Source: Mytilus galloprovincialis (taxonomy: Eukaryota > Mollusca > Bivalvia > Mytilida > Mytilidae). From it: a stretch of 64,000 nt of DNA. The position numbers and the translations under genes were made by a program. Shown here piece after piece: positions 1-11,933 of this stretch. The notes under the pieces were generated by a model, which worked only from the letters and a program-made list of their open reading frames with translations, was not told the DNA's origin and made no database searches. The stretch spans positions 4,278,001 through 4,342,000 of the forward strand of contig NC_134843.1 in the NCBI RefSeq assembly GCF_965363235.1. The letters run 5' to 3'. How positions within the stretch are numbered: position 1 is the first letter of the stretch; each line of letters starts with the position of its first letter.

Positions 1-1782
1 GAGAATTATTAATCATATCTAATGTTAGTGTGTTTTCCACACTTTTTTTCATCATATTGAATACATCCATTATGTTAACAAAATTGTCATAGTTCTTCAT
101 CTCAATTGTTGAAATAGATACAAATGTTTTTCAGTTCAGCATCTAGGTATTTTGATATAACTTAAGAATAGTTTGTGTACATGAAATATAATCATCAGGC
201 AAACAACATCTTTTCAAATGTTTGTCTTTTCACTTTTATTGACAGTTCTCCAGTCTAAATGTTCTAACACGCATGTAAAATTGAACTTTAAATCTATTAA
301 CATGAAAATTATCTACTTTCCATGGATTGCAAATTGAATAGACCCTAAAATAGCTTTATTTGATTATGACTTTTCAAAAGCAATTTTGATTTGCACAGTT
401 TTAATCACAATTCAATTTTTACTGATGGATTACAATCCATGTTACTGGGAAGTGCATTACATTTAGCTAATTCCTTGGTAAATAGCATATCGGAATATTT
501 CATTTCAAATGCTTAGAATACACTATGATACACTTAGTATGACTGAAATACTTAGCATATATATACACCTTGACTGTATAAAATATTTAAAAGAACTCTC
601 CTATTGCTTTTGCTCAACAGATCATTTGATCCAAACATTACCAAGACGCAATGAAATCTACATTATACAGATATCAACATATTGTTCATATGATACAAAT
701 TAAGTTATTATATAATTCCAAATGTAAGGTGTTCACATGGAAAGTGTCATTCTGAAACTACCAGTAACTTAAAACTATAAAACATAACTTGATATTTAAT
801 TTGACTGTCCTTCTTGCATGTTACTTTTAAATAATCTTAATTTATCTTTTATCATCAAACTATTTACCTTTAAATTACAAAATACAAATGCATGTATTTA
901 TCTAAGAATTCTGTAATGATTTTATAGGGATAGTGTATGCAATATATTACCTATAATATCACAATCCTAGGCTTGAGTCAATGGTTATCTTTTAGGCCGC
1001 TCATCAAATGGGGACGTCCGATCAGGATAACAACTATATTATGACTGTCAAATAAATCATGGGGAAACCCGGAATTCCATGATATGACGTAGTAGTCTTC
1101 CGAATGTACATATGTAATAGTAAACCCAAGTATGTGTAGTTCCGAGTAAACTGGTGTTATCCCATATTCATAACATTTCTTTAGGTCTTATAAAGCAGAG
1201 TCAATAATGTGCGAAATAAACAACGAATGACTTTTTTAAAAGTACTGCTACTAAAATCAACATCTGTTGTTTACAACTAAATTATAAGTGCAATCCAAAT
1301 ATTTTTATTAAATTGAAAACTGACTAATATAATGAAAGTTATTTAAGACGCAACTTACGCTACTATACTAGTCTATTAATACATACTGAATTGGTGGGTA
1401 TCCAAACTGAAAGTGATACTTTTACAACAATTGTAAATTGTAACTGATCTTAATCATAATACATTCAAACTATGGTCTTTATTTCATATTTATTTAATGA
1501 TATTACTTTTTTTTTTTATCTTATTGAATATTTATCTTTGAGACCTGCAATTGGTTTCAAAATGTTAATGAAAATTATATTTCCATAAAAATTCCTATTG
1601 CATAGTAGGTACAAATTTTGAAAACTAAAATTTTAACACTTTTTGAATTATCAATATGCAACTTTTTCTAGAAATAATCTTATCAATATTAAAACTTTGA
1701 ATATGTTGATACTACATGTTTATATATTTACATTAAACCTTAATCTTTCACAAATTTCTGTCTAAAATATGCTTTCAATGTT
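1..1782. other. Non-coding flank downstream of the B-box gene
   Basis: No reading frame here resembles a protein; the longest is 64 codons of low-complexity AT-rich sequence. Positions 1190-1290 hold a diverged copy of a sequence that recurs near 3775 and 4440. A TTTATT at 1478-1483 reads AATAAA on the minus strand about 300 bases past the B-box gene stop and could be its poly(A) signal. I see nothing else. Confidence 0.5.
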
Positions 1783-3471
1783 TTAGAATCCTGCATATTT
1801 TATTTCATATAGCTTTGCTTCTTTAATTTGACTACCTGCAGCACTCGTGCATCCTATATAAAGTTGTCCAGTTGTGTTGATGGCAAGAGAATGTTGATAT
1901 TTCATTCCTATTTCCTTAATGTTGAAATGTGAAATGAAATGACCGTTGTCATTAAGGATATGCAAAATTGAAACATCTAATTCTATCACAACAACTTTGT
2001 CACTTGGTGTTGTCACAATGTTTACTGGTTTGAAAGGTGTATTCTTATTGATGATTGAATGGCCTGTATACTTGTTTATTATGTGTCCTCCTTGTCCTAT
2101 TACTATTACTTCACCACTGCGATCATCTGAAATATCATCCACTACATGTACATTTCTATTGTTGGTACTGGTTATATCTCTGGGACAGTCAAGCAAATAT
2201 TGATTATCTTTATCATGATCATACACAGCCTCTTTGTCTCCTTTAATGTTCATTATCATCACAGCACCTCTATTTAGTTCATAACTATAAGCTGCTACTA
2301 TGACTTTATTGTCTCTAACAACATGGATGGCTCTGGGAAAAAAAGGTGTTACATCATAAACAGAATCAGTCAGTTCACCAGTACTACTGATTTGTTGTAA
2401 ACTTGTTTTCCCTGGAACACTCAGAAGGAGTTGGCTAGACGGGATAACTGCCATTCCACACACTTCAATTTTGAATTTAGACATCACCTTCAATTTAGTT
2501 CCTTCCGGTTTTACTCTTTGTATCATCCCATTAGTTCCGGAACTTAACCAAAGTGTTTGGTCAAGGCATGGACTTACAAATCTAATGGCATCAAGTTCAG
2601 TCTGGTACTCAGTATTGATGAATAGGGAGAAATTTGTTTCTGTAGACAAGTTTCCATCATCTTGTAATGATCCAATGTGAGATTGGGTAACATTCCCTGG
2701 AACAAATTTTGGTGATGAACTGTAGCTTGGTTTGGTTTGTGGTTCTTTGATCTTGGTAGATTTCTGCATCATGTTAAAGTCTTTGAAGAAATCAGTAGCA
2801 TTGGAAATCCCAATAAAATCCTGGACTTGGTTGATTTTGTCTTCTGTCTGCTTTGTAGATAATGATAAAGCATTCAGATCTGATTTTACTGATGTTAAAA
2901 CAGTTACATGACTTTGATCCAATTCATCTATGAGTTCCTTAAAATATTTTTCTACTTGCTCTTTTACAGTTTTTTCATGATTAATAATATAATGTCTTAC
3001 ATTGGAATACTTTGAATTTTCTGCTGACATGAGGTTATTAAGCTCATCAATCTTTGCATTCATGGTAGAATTACTGTCCTGCATTTTACTTTGTCCTTTT
3101 TTCAGTTTCTCAACTTTCATTTTATATTCATCACTAATTTCAATTAAATCATGCTTTTTATGAACTTTAGCAATGCAGGTTGGACACACAAGTATTTCAC
3201 ATGTGTTACAGAAAAGACATGATGATTGGCCAACATGTTCATGGCATTTGATATTGGTAAAATCCAGCTCTTCCTTATGCAGCCCAATCTCTTCTATACT
3301 GACGATCTTATGATCCTGGGCGTTTTTAAATTTGGAATGAACCTTGTCCTTGCAATGACTACACATCAGAATACTGCAGTCCATGCATTTCCACTGAATT
3401 GGTCTATCTGTTTCACATAATTTACAATTAACAGGAACTTGACTCCTTTTTACTGACTGTGAGAATGCCAT
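1783..3471 (-). CDS. TRIM-like B-box / coiled-coil / beta-propeller protein without RING
   Basis: Single uninterrupted frame of 562 residues from ATG (3469-3471) to TAA (1783-1785). Residues 16-57 form a first B-box-like zinc site (CKLC, then CMDC, CSHC and DHK). Residues 75-108 form a clear B-box 2 (CHEH, CLFCNTC, CPTC, then the VHKKHD histidines). Residues about 115-230 are rich in K, E, Q and N with heptad-like spacing and should form a coiled coil. After a Ser/Pro/Thr-rich linker (about 240-285), residues 290-562 show repeated hydrophobic strands such as VVIELDVSILHIL and LAINTTGQLYIG, as in the six-bladed propellers of molluscan TRIM2/TRIM3/TRIM56-like proteins. TRIM proteins normally begin with a RING that supplies E3 ligase activity; none is visible here. 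The role is probably as a cytoplasmic scaffold or RING-less TRIM (inference). Bivalve genomes carry large families of such genes, often without introns. A non-coding first exon is possible: AACAAAG directly precedes the ATG. Confidence 0.88.
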   Translation of the reverse strand: MAFSQSVKRSQVPVNCKLCETDRPIQWKCMDCSILMCSHCKDKVHSKFKNAQDHKIVSIEEIGLHKEELDFTNIKCHEHVGQSSCLFCNTCEILVCPTCIAKVHKKHDLIEISDEYKMKVEKLKKGQSKMQDSNSTMNAKIDELNNLMSAENSKYSNVRHYIINHEKTVKEQVEKYFKELIDELDQSHVTVLTSVKSDLNALSLSTKQTEDKINQVQDFIGISNATDFFKDFNMMQKSTKIKEPQTKPSYSSSPKFVPGNVTQSHIGSLQDDGNLSTETNFSLFINTEYQTELDAIRFVSPCLDQTLWLSSGTNGMIQRVKPEGTKLKVMSKFKIEVCGMAVIPSSQLLLSVPGKTSLQQISSTGELTDSVYDVTPFFPRAIHVVRDNKVIVAAYSYELNRGAVMIMNIKGDKEAVYDHDKDNQYLLDCPRDITSTNNRNVHVVDDISDDRSGEVIVIGQGGHIINKYTGHSIINKNTPFKPVNIVTTPSDKVVVIELDVSILHILNDNGHFISHFNIKEIGMKYQHSLAINTTGQLYIGCTSAAGSQIKEAKLYEIKYAGF

Positions 3472-5245
3472 CTTTGTTGGGTTTGTCCAAGGTATTTCAC
3501 TTCTTCGTTAGATCTGTTCCAAAAAGTTAAATACTAGTGTGTACTTACTGAATGAACTGAAACATGATACAGGAATGATTAATTCTCTTATTATGTTAAA
3601 TTGAAAACAACACTTATTATGCAATACATATTATATTTCATGTGCTTTAAATAGATTACTGTAAATTCAGATATTATTGTGTGCATTTATTGTCGGGTTT
3701 TTTTAAATGAACAAAAATGTGAGTTAAATTAATAGGATTTAAAGAAAAGTGACACAAAAAAGTAGATGTTAATAACATGTGAAATAAACAACTAGAGACT
3801 TTTCTAAACTACTGCTACAAAAATCAAGACCATTTACAACTACATTTAAGGTTGTTTTTTTTATTAAACCTAGTCGTTAAAAAAAATACAAAAAAATAAT
3901 CAAAATATAACTTTGCAGCAATACTTTTATTTAAATAATACTTCTAATTCCTTCTTGCTTTATAAAATCTTTGGTCTCAAAAAGGTCAAAATATTTTTTT
4001 TTTTTTAATTATTTAAAAAAACACACTTATCAAAGTCAATTTTTACATAGCATACTGTTATGTTGTATTTTACATTTAAAGTGAAAATCAATTTCTGTAA
4101 TTTACAACTAGATTGTTCATAGAAAGTTTTGTTTTCCACATAATTAATATTGCCAATAATTAACAAATTCCGGGTGGAATCCGATACCGATACCAATAGT
4201 ATATTCACCTGTTACCTATAACCTTATCTGTACGTTCCGCATCTGACAGGCGCACCACCAAACGGTGTATTTACGTTTTTGCTATACTAAACGGGTCATA
4301 ATCACAGGGTTGGCACTACTAAATTCAATCATTATCAAATTGTTCCCTATTGTAGTATTTTTATCAGTAAGACATTCTAAGATAACAATACAAATACTAA
4401 AAATCTGGACTTAAAGACGTATAGGTAAAGTTTTCAATTTGTTAGCGGGCATGACGTAAAACAACGAATAAAAAAAATCAACTTTATTTACAACTAATAT
4501 AGGACAATGCTGTTGATTAAAAAATACTTCATTCCAGGACCTTTTGTTTTCCAAATAATTAATATTACCAATAATTGATAAGTTCCAGGTCGACTGGTTC
4601 AAACAGAAAGATTTCAAAGCAGAGAAAACTGTGTATCTTATAATCGGCATGACTTTATCAGATGACAATACCAATACTAAAATAAGGCTTACGCATAGTT
4701 ATATACTTTAATTCAGTCACGCGCCCGCGATATCACAGGTGTGTTCTAGTGGTCCATATATAAACAAATAAAGATCGGGAGCACATACACGAATCCCCTC
4801 ATGTTATATTTCAAATACTTATGATGAAATATGGTTATAGTTTGGTACAATACTTGTATTTGTGCAAGCGGATACGACCAACAGATTTTTTGCATCATTC
4901 GAAACCTCTCTGGCCTTGAAATACTTCTTTATCATTTAAAATTATCTCGAGGATTTTACACCTAATGTAGTGTGCATTATACATTCATCTAACAAACTTT
5001 AGATTTATCAACTTAGGAGTAAAATTGTATATGACCTTACGTGATCTTACGTTTTCTTTGAATCTTTTGTGTATGCGGTTCACATAACAATTACGTGTCA
5101 TCGACTCTTTTATGGTAGGGAGTTCTTTCAAACTTCTTTCATTGTTTCAAATTACATAATAAAATGCATAAAATTTTATGGGCAGGTTATATTTTGTCGT
5201 AAATAAGTATAAATTAAGGTATATTCTATTTCAACCGCGGTAAAG
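3472..5245. repeat. Upstream non-coding region with diverged duplicated blocks
   Basis: Two related blocks lie at about 3775-4165 and 4440-4590. Both contain GTTTTCCA followed by AATTAATATT, then CCAATAATT and a GTTCC or TTCCGGG stretch. The first block starts with a GTGAAATAAACAAC motif also present near 1209 as GTGCGAAATAAACAAC. The blocks look like old duplications flanking the B-box gene. I recognise no coding capacity. The promoter of the minus-strand B-box gene should lie here, but no core element stands out. Confidence 0.45.
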
Positions 5246-5478
5246 AGAGGGCCCTCATGGGGTTTTTGATTATGTGATTACTTGGCCGTTTTTTTAATGA
5301 TTATTTGATTATTAAGCAAAATATTTCATGATTATTTGATTACCTAGGACTGTATTTTTAGTTTATGATTATTTGATTACTAAAGATAAGCAAATATTTA
5401 ATGATTATGTGATTATATTGGCAAAAAAATGGTGATTATGTGATTACTAGGACCCCCCCCCCCCCATGAGGGGCCTCT
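5246..5478. mobile_element. MITE-like element with a TGATTA satellite core
   Basis: The ends are inverted: AGAGGGCCCTCATGGGG on the left and, read backwards, AGAGGCCCCTCATGGGG on the right. Both sides are flanked by AAAG (5242-5245 and 5479-5482), a plausible 4-bp target duplication. The interior is a degenerate tandem array of TGATTATKTGATTA words, ending in a run of 13 C (5453-5465). The superfamily is not recognisable from the ends alone. Confidence 0.65.
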
Positions 5479-5482
5479 AAAG

Positions 5483-6329
5483 AGATCTTATAAATTTGAC
5501 AAATTGGGGCATTATTTTCCCCTGCTGACAGCTTATACTTTTATTTCATTCAGATCATGGAAGTAATATTACTTCCATGTTCAGATATAATATGAACAAA
5601 TTTTAACGTCAGAAAGCAATATGTAAAAATTGCGTCGTTAGGCTAATTCAAATTAATTTGAGCAACAGCCTCGAGATGAAAAAAAGATGCGCGGCAACAT
5701 CAGCAGACTACGTGATGTAAGTCAAAAGTGGTCGGATGTAAGTACATGTATCCGTTTCGAAGCAGTACACATTTGGAATTGGTAGGTCTGGGTCACTTTT
5801 GCACATTCCAATGAGAATAAAAATAGAAATAAGTTATTTAAATTTAAAAGTTAACTTGTATATCACTATAATTGTATCAACTAAGAAGTCATCAACTAAA
5901 TATGTACCACTAAATAAACTGTATCCAAAATGGAAAGACATAATAACTTAAGTATGGGCGAAAACAAAATTCAATATTATACATAAAAAGTATGAGGGCC
6001 AGACTAAATAGGCCATAGAAGGTAAAAAAATATAAAATGAATAAGCATCTGTCATATTATTATTCACCAGTTTTTCAACAATCATCAATTCAAGCATGAT
6101 ACCTGATGAATGGACAATAGGAGACATTTGTGCATTTCCGCTAATTAAGTATCTCAAACATGCATTCACTGCAGGATGCTGCAACATATAGTATGCAACA
6201 ACATAATGTGTTACCGTCTAGATTATTATAGTATCATCAATGTTTACGTCTTAGATGCATGATTTTTTGTTAGTTGTTAGTGGCTTTGAACTAGCTATCA
6301 GTTAACTGCGAGTACTACCTAATGTCTTT
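5483..6329. other. Non-coding spacer
   Basis: No reading frame longer than 79 codons and none that resembles a protein. A palindromic GGAAGTAATATTACTTCC lies at 5559-5576. Nothing else is supported. Confidence 0.4.
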
Positions 6330-6806
6330 TTGTTGTTGGGATGCATAAGTACCCGGCCACGTCCACTTCAAGTGTATTTGTGTCCATCTGGTGAGTTAAG
6401 CCTTTTCATCTGATTTTTATAGTTCGTTCTTATCATCGGTTGTAATGTTATACCACTGTCCCAGGTTAGGGGGGGTGGTATCCTACTAACATGTTTAACC
6501 ACACCACATTCTGTATGTATGTGCCTGTCCAAAGTTAGGAGCCTGTAATTCAGTGGTTGTCGTTTGTTTATGTGTTACATATTTGTTTTTCGTTCATTTT
6601 TTTCTACATAAATAAGGCCGTTAGTTTTCTCGTTTGAATTGTTTTACATTTTCATTAGGGGCCATTTATAGCTGACTATGTGGTATGGGCTTTGCTCATT
6701 GTTGAAGGACGTACGGTGACCTATAGTTGTTAATTTCTGTGTCATTTTGGTCTCTTGTGGAGAGTTGTCACATTGGCAATCATACCACATCTTCTTGTTA
6801 TATATT
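6330..6806 (-). repeat. Dispersed mussel repeat, GCCAATGAGACAACTCT family, long copy
   Basis: Read on the minus strand this begins AGAAGATGTGGTATG, continues GCCAATGTGACAACTCT, and later has ACAAACGACAACCACTG. The same series of blocks, in the same order, occurs at 54898-55200 and (truncated) at 51888-52000 on the plus strand. I recognise this as one of the most abundant dispersed repeats in mussel genomes. It has no coding capacity; whether it is a SINE or the end of a larger retroelement cannot be told here. Confidence 0.6.
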
Positions 6807-7047
6807 TACGTTAATGTCACAGTTGCAATTACATGTATGTGCTGTCATCAAGGATTGCAAAAAATCGTTAAGAACACCTTACAGATATATTTATTTCATA
6901 TTTTGAAAAAACCTCATATAAGCTATTAAATCAAAATTAAACAGTTACAGGAAACCAGGTAAACACATGCAATGTTGGATTTACTCATTCCTATGCTTCC
7001 GCAAGCAAAGAGTCGTGGTAAATTGAACAACATCAAACAGGTCCAAC

Positions 7048-8212
7048 GTACGGGGCGCCGAATGGGACTCTTGTGGTTTTGTCGACAAAATTCAATTTTG
7101 TACGGACAAAAGTGAGTTTTGTTCAACAAAAACGAGTTCAGTTTAACAAAATTTGTAGCATACTACAAATTTCAATTTTGTCATACAAAATTATCTTTCG
7201 GTGGACAAAAGTTAGTTTTGTCATGACAAAATTCATTTTTGTAACACAGACTTTACTTTTGTTACCTAATTTGAATATTGGGCGACAAAAGTCAATTTTG
7301 TATGCAAAACAGGTTTGGTTTGGATTCTGTGAACTAATTTGCATACAAAACTGAGATTTTGTCACAACATTCAATTTTGTGTTTATTTTTGTGTAGACAA
7401 AATTGAGTTTTGTTAAATCGTGAGAAATGAAAATTTAACACAAAAGTCAATTTTGTGCCACAAGAGTCAATTTTGTGTCACAAAAGTCAATTTTGTCTTC
7501 ACAGAATTCACAAAATTGTATTTTGTGTGACAGAAGTCAATTTTGTCATGACAAAAATGAATTTTGTCATGACAAAAATGAATTTTGTAATGACAAAATT
7601 CATTTTTGTCATGACAAAATTCATTTTTATGACAAAAGTCATTTTTGTCATGACAAAATTCATTTTTGTGTCACAAAATTCATTTTTGTCATGACAAAAT
7701 TGACTTCTGTCACACAAAATTCAATTTTGTGTTTATTTTTGTGTGGACAAAATTGACTTTTGTGACACAGAAGTGAATTTTGTAATGACAAAATTCATTT
7801 TTGTCGACAAAATTCATTTTTGTCATGACAAAAGTCATTTTTGTAATGACAAAAGTCATTTTTGTTGTGACAAAATTTAATTTTGTGTTTATTTTTGAGT
7901 TTTGTTAAACAGAAGTGAAAATTTAACAAAGAAGTCTATTTTGTGTTACAAAACTCAATTTTGTATCACAAAACTCAATTTTGTATCACAAAACTCAATT
8001 TTGTATGCAAATGAATTCTCTCATCACGAAGAAGTAAGAAGGCCTCTCATTGGATATAGTAACCGCGGGTCTCGCAGGTTCAAGGATACATCATATGGAT
8101 TATGCGCTATTCTGCAAAAGACTGAAAAGTAAGTATAGATACCTTATTAAGTATGTATATAGCAAATATAGGACATTTTGTACAATATTGTTTATTCTAA
8201 TATGACGTCCTT
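7048..8212 (+). repeat. Dyad-word element, copy 1 (ACAAAA...TTTTGT array)
   Basis: The element begins GGGGCGCCGAATGGGACTC, then TTGTGGTTTTGT. From about 7080 to 8010 it consists of short words of the form ACAAAA-n(4-6)-TTTTGT, each a small dyad, joined by GTGACA, TCATGAC or similar linkers. After the array comes a unique tail: GGCCTCTCATTGGATATAG, then CGCAGGTTCAAGG and TATGACGTCC. The copy at 56850-57790 has the same start and the same tail on the other strand, which defines the unit. Open frames on both strands inside it are by-products of the repeat. Confidence 0.75.
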
Positions 8213-8516
8213 CTTTGGCTAACACTGTGTAATGTATATATAAATAGGATACATCCGACGTCAGTTGTTTTATACGAATTTCGCGAAATCGCACATGTTT
8301 TCACCGCCCATCTAAACATTTCTGTAAAAAAATTAGTTGCCATTTATTACAAAAAAAAATCTATAATTCTAAGCTTGTTTCTCTTTTTTGAAATCATATG
8401 TACCTGAGAATCACCAAATAAGCTGGAGGTGGAGTACATGTATACCACCAATTTATGTATGTTATATAGTTATCAAAATCATTTAAAAATATATTTTCGG
8501 TATACTTTTTTTTCTA

Positions 8517-10115
8517 TGGACTCTCATTTAAGTCCCACCCTATTCAACATTTTCATAAATGATCTACCTCAAATTTTTAAACAGGATGACTGTGATCCCT
8601 TGAAAATAGAAGACAAATATTCGAAGTCTCCTATTTGCTGATGATATTTTGATAATGTCTGAAACTAAAGAGGGTCTTCAGTCAAGTTTAAACCATTTGT
8701 CTCAATACTGTGATAAATGGCAGGTAACTGTAAATTGAAAAAAAACTAAAACTATGATTTTAACAGGTTGGGAACAAACCCCCCTGGATGGTGATTATAC
8801 CTGTATAGAGGGATAAACCTTCTTTAGAGGGATAAAATTATCCCTCTATAGAGTGGTATTTGTGTTTGCACTGGATTTAAATTTCATGGTAATATTATTA
8901 GTCAGAATGGAAATCTTATTCATTCAGCACAAGAATTAGCCAAAAAATCTATGAAAGTAATGTATTCTATAAAAACATATTGTAATTCGATTCATCAGAC
9001 TCCTGTAAATTTGTCAAACCATTTATTTAACTCACTCGTCAGACCTATATTAACTTATAACAGTGAAATATGGTATATGGATGCATACTCATCCTTTTAT
9101 TAAGCTTCAATTAAAGGAGATAAAAATAACAAAAAAGTAGATACTCTTAATTTCATTGACAAAAGTCCACCTGATAAAGTACTAAATAAATTTAATAAGT
9201 TAACTTTAGGAGCAAAAAAATGCTCTTGAAATATAGGTGCTCGATCTGAATTAGGCAGCTACCCTATTGATTGCTTTATAAAAAGACAAACTCTTCTTTT
9301 TCATGATAGACTATTAAGGGAAGAAACTAGTCCCTTACTAAAAGAGACACTAAATTTGGCAAAAACTTTACATAATGCAGGTATTTATTCTTGGTACTCC
9401 TATGTAAATCATGTCAGAAGTCAAAATGATTTAGAAATTGTTAACCAAAATAAGGATAAAAATAATAGGCTAATATACAAACAAAATCTAGAAAACTCCT
9501 ATGAAAATTTATATAATGATAAAATATTAAATTTACAAAAGAATAGCAAACTCCAACTTTTTAAAAAAATAAAGAAAAGCTATAACTTTGAACCATACCT
9601 ACTTTCTCAAAACTTTGAATATAGACAACTAATTTCTAAATTTCAAATAAGTGACCACTGCTGATTAATAGAAACTGGAAGATCTATACAGGAAAATTCC
9701 CAGAGATTTAAGACTATGTACACATTGTGATGTACTAGATGATGAGTTTCATTTCTTTTTTAAATGTAAAATAAAGGAACATTTAAGAAAAGAATTTTTA
9801 AATGAAAATAAATATAATAACTTAAATGATATAGATAAATTAAAACATATCCTCAATCCTGAAACAAAACAGGACACTTGCAAATTAGGCTCCTTTTTAA
9901 AAAAATCACTAACACTGAGGGCAGGGAGTCCTTGATATAATTTGAATCTCTTATATATATATTGATTTAAAAAAAAGACAAATTATAGTTCAAAGTGTCT
10001 CCGTTGTTTATTTTCATTGTTTTATGTTAACTGTATATTATGTATAATGTTTTAAGCCATTGGTCCATATGGGCGTAAAGTGCTTTTCAATAAAGAAAAT
10101 TATAATATAAAAAAA
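8517..10115 (+). pseudogene. Decayed non-LTR retrotransposon (LINE), 5'-truncated
   Basis: Translated fragments match the second half of a jockey-type reverse transcriptase. They are LSPTLFNIFINDLP (about 8527), then after a frameshift FADDILIMSETKEGLQS (about 8640), which contains the polymerase box A/F-x-D-D. Next come LVRPILTYNSEIWYMD (about 9030), a 102-codon stretch starting near 9356, and a C-terminal zinc-knuckle-like CTHCDVLDDEFHFFFKC (about 9720). Frames are broken at about 8640, 9105, 9229 and 9661. A roughly 100-bp hairpin insertion lies at about 8766-8870. AATAAA at 10089-10094 and an A-rich tail mark the 3' end. The copy is dead, and the endonuclease half is missing. Confidence 0.82.
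8766..8870. repeat. Small palindromic insertion inside the LINE
   Basis: Reverse-transcriptase homology stops at about 8765 and resumes near 8875. Between them are TATAGAGGGATAAA, a second TAGAGGGATAAAA, and their complement TTATCCCTCTATA, which fold together. The left edge CAGGTTGGGAACAA equals the terminus of the inner MITE at 30311-30527, so this may be a remnant of that family. Confidence 0.4.
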
Positions 10116-10725
10116 GAAAAAAAAGAAAATTCATTATAGAATGCACCACCAAACTGTTGACAGTCAGAAATGCTCATTTATTGTCCCCTCTAAAAAATTA
10201 TGTGAGATTTTCATACAACTTGTCTCCTTTTTCAATATTTTTATACTGTTCTTACATCATGTACATATTGGAAAATTTGTTTTTCATTTATATTTATTGG
10301 TGTCAAATTTTATCCTTTTAAATCAAAAGAGAAAATGAGAATTTTCAGTTAGGACTAAATTCAGATGCTAATAGTCAACTTTGAGAATTTCTGTAACTTC
10401 ATAAAATGACCTGAGATTTTCATAGAATAAGGCCATTATGTCATGTTTATACTGTTCTTACAATACATGTAAAATCTTAACTCATTTAGAGATATATACT
10501 ACATGTTGAATAGGCAAATTCTACAATTGTTTTCAGTAAATCATGACTGTCAGTGATAGCAACTGTTATTTTTTTCAAGTCATAAGATTGTTACAGACCT
10601 TTACAAGCATACTCCATGCAAATTAGTCCTAAATATTACATTTTGTGATTACTTAACACAAGATTTGAAAATTTGAAGTTAAATGCAAATGGAATTAAAC
10701 TATTTGATAGGAAACAATTGTTGAT

Positions 10726-11069
10726 AAATAATACTCCAAATTGACAACAACACTTCAAATTAGATACCAAGCTAGGCTTTAGAACAATTTCATGTATCAT
10801 ATAATAGTAAAACGAACTCAATTTACATTGTAAAGAAACTTTAATTTTCTATATTTATCTTATCTATTTAGAACTCTATTGCTAATTTCACTTTTCATTG
10901 TTTCTCTCACCATGACGTCAAATTTAATGCACCACTTTGAGTACTTCAGGGATGAATTTCTGTATAAAAATTGTCCTGATGAAGCCTGCCTTGCAGGCGA
11001 TACATGTAGACCACAGCAAATAAAATTGCAGACCATTTGAAGTGTTGTTGTCAATTTGGAGTATTATTT
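10726..11069 (+). mobile_element. 344-bp element with perfect 35-bp inverted repeats
   Basis: Positions 10726-10760 and 11035-11069 are exact reverse complements over 35 bases (arm begins AAATAATACTCCAAATTG). The 274-bp interior holds the hammerhead-like motif annotated separately. No target duplication is obvious. It could be a MITE, or two opposed termini of a hammerhead-bearing retroelement. There is no coding capacity. Confidence 0.65.
10949..11010 (+). ncRNA. Hammerhead-ribozyme-like motif, probably inactive
   Basis: CTGATGA (10976-10982) matches the hammerhead core box. It is followed by GCCTGC-CTT-GCAGGC (10984-10998), a perfect 6-bp stem II, and then GATAC where GAAAC is expected. 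GGATGAATTT (10949-10958) can pair with AAAATTGTCC (10967-10976) as stem I. One core base differs from GAAA, so self-cleavage is doubtful. Hammerheads occur in Penelope-like elements and in small retrozyme-type repeats of bivalves (known biology). A chance match cannot be excluded, since stem III is weak. Confidence 0.45.
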
Positions 11070-11542
11070 AAATGTTGCATTCATTTGCATAATTTGACAA
11101 CCCGGCATATCAAGGTATCCACTTCAGGGACTCTATCGAAATGATTCACACAGGCGTTGGTTCACCTCTTGGAGTTTAGTTGTTGATAAAGTTAATGAAA
11201 TATTTAATGTTTTATATATATTAAAATGTTAATTGAATATTTTATATATAAATTAATAGAAATAAGGTTGAGTCCCCCATTAACAGTTTGATTTTTCCCA
11301 ACAAAAAAGCTAGGGTCTGCCCCTGTCACTATTCTTAGTAAAAAATGATTTTGCCCTGCCCAAGTTTGCACATGCCAATCTCGCAGATAAATATTGAACA
11401 GTCCCTAAATAAAACCACATTTAAAAGAATGTCTGTTTCCCCTCCCCCGGGTCTACCCTTTGTAAACAGACCAGGAAGGCAGGTTCTTTTTTTTTTTTTT
11501 TTTTTGAACTGGTAGTGATTGTCATAGCATGGTCACATGAAT

Positions 11543-11933
11543 AGACCACTTTCAAGTTCATCCGTCACTGGAAAAAACTCGTCAATTATACGCGCCTTTA
11601 TCACCGTCATTTTTGCGTTTAGGGGCGTCGTCACTTCCTCCCAATGTTGAGAGAGTGGTTGGAAAACTATAATTCTATATTGTACGAATTATTCGGCAAA
11701 TTGAATTCTCAAAATTGACAATCAACACTGCTGTCATTAGGGAATTGTCAGTAAGTACCTACAGAGCAACCATTATTTCTAGTTTATCCTGCACAAAGAC
11801 GATCACTAAGACGCTTGATGAACGTAAATAGTGCAGGGATACAGGCGAGCTCCTCTATCTGGTAAGTGACGTCATAAAGGAGTGCATAATTGACGAGTTT
11901 TTGCCGGTGACGGATGAACTCGAAAGTGGTCCA
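11543..11933. mobile_element. MITE-like element with about 45-bp inverted ends
   Basis: The left end, starting near 11543, reads GACCACTTTCAAGTTCATCC, then GTCACTGG and AAAACTCGTCAATTAT. The right end (about 11888-11933) is its near-perfect inverse: GACGAGTTTTTGCC, GGTGACGG, ATGAACTCGAAAGTGGTCC. The interior is about 300 bp and relatively CpG-rich against the AT-rich background. No protein is encoded. The target duplication is uncertain. Confidence 0.65.

Noticed and set aside
8766..8870. Treating the LINE insertion as a definite copy of the 30311-30527 MITE
   Set aside because: Only about 14 terminal bases match; the interior differs. It is listed as a possible remnant only.
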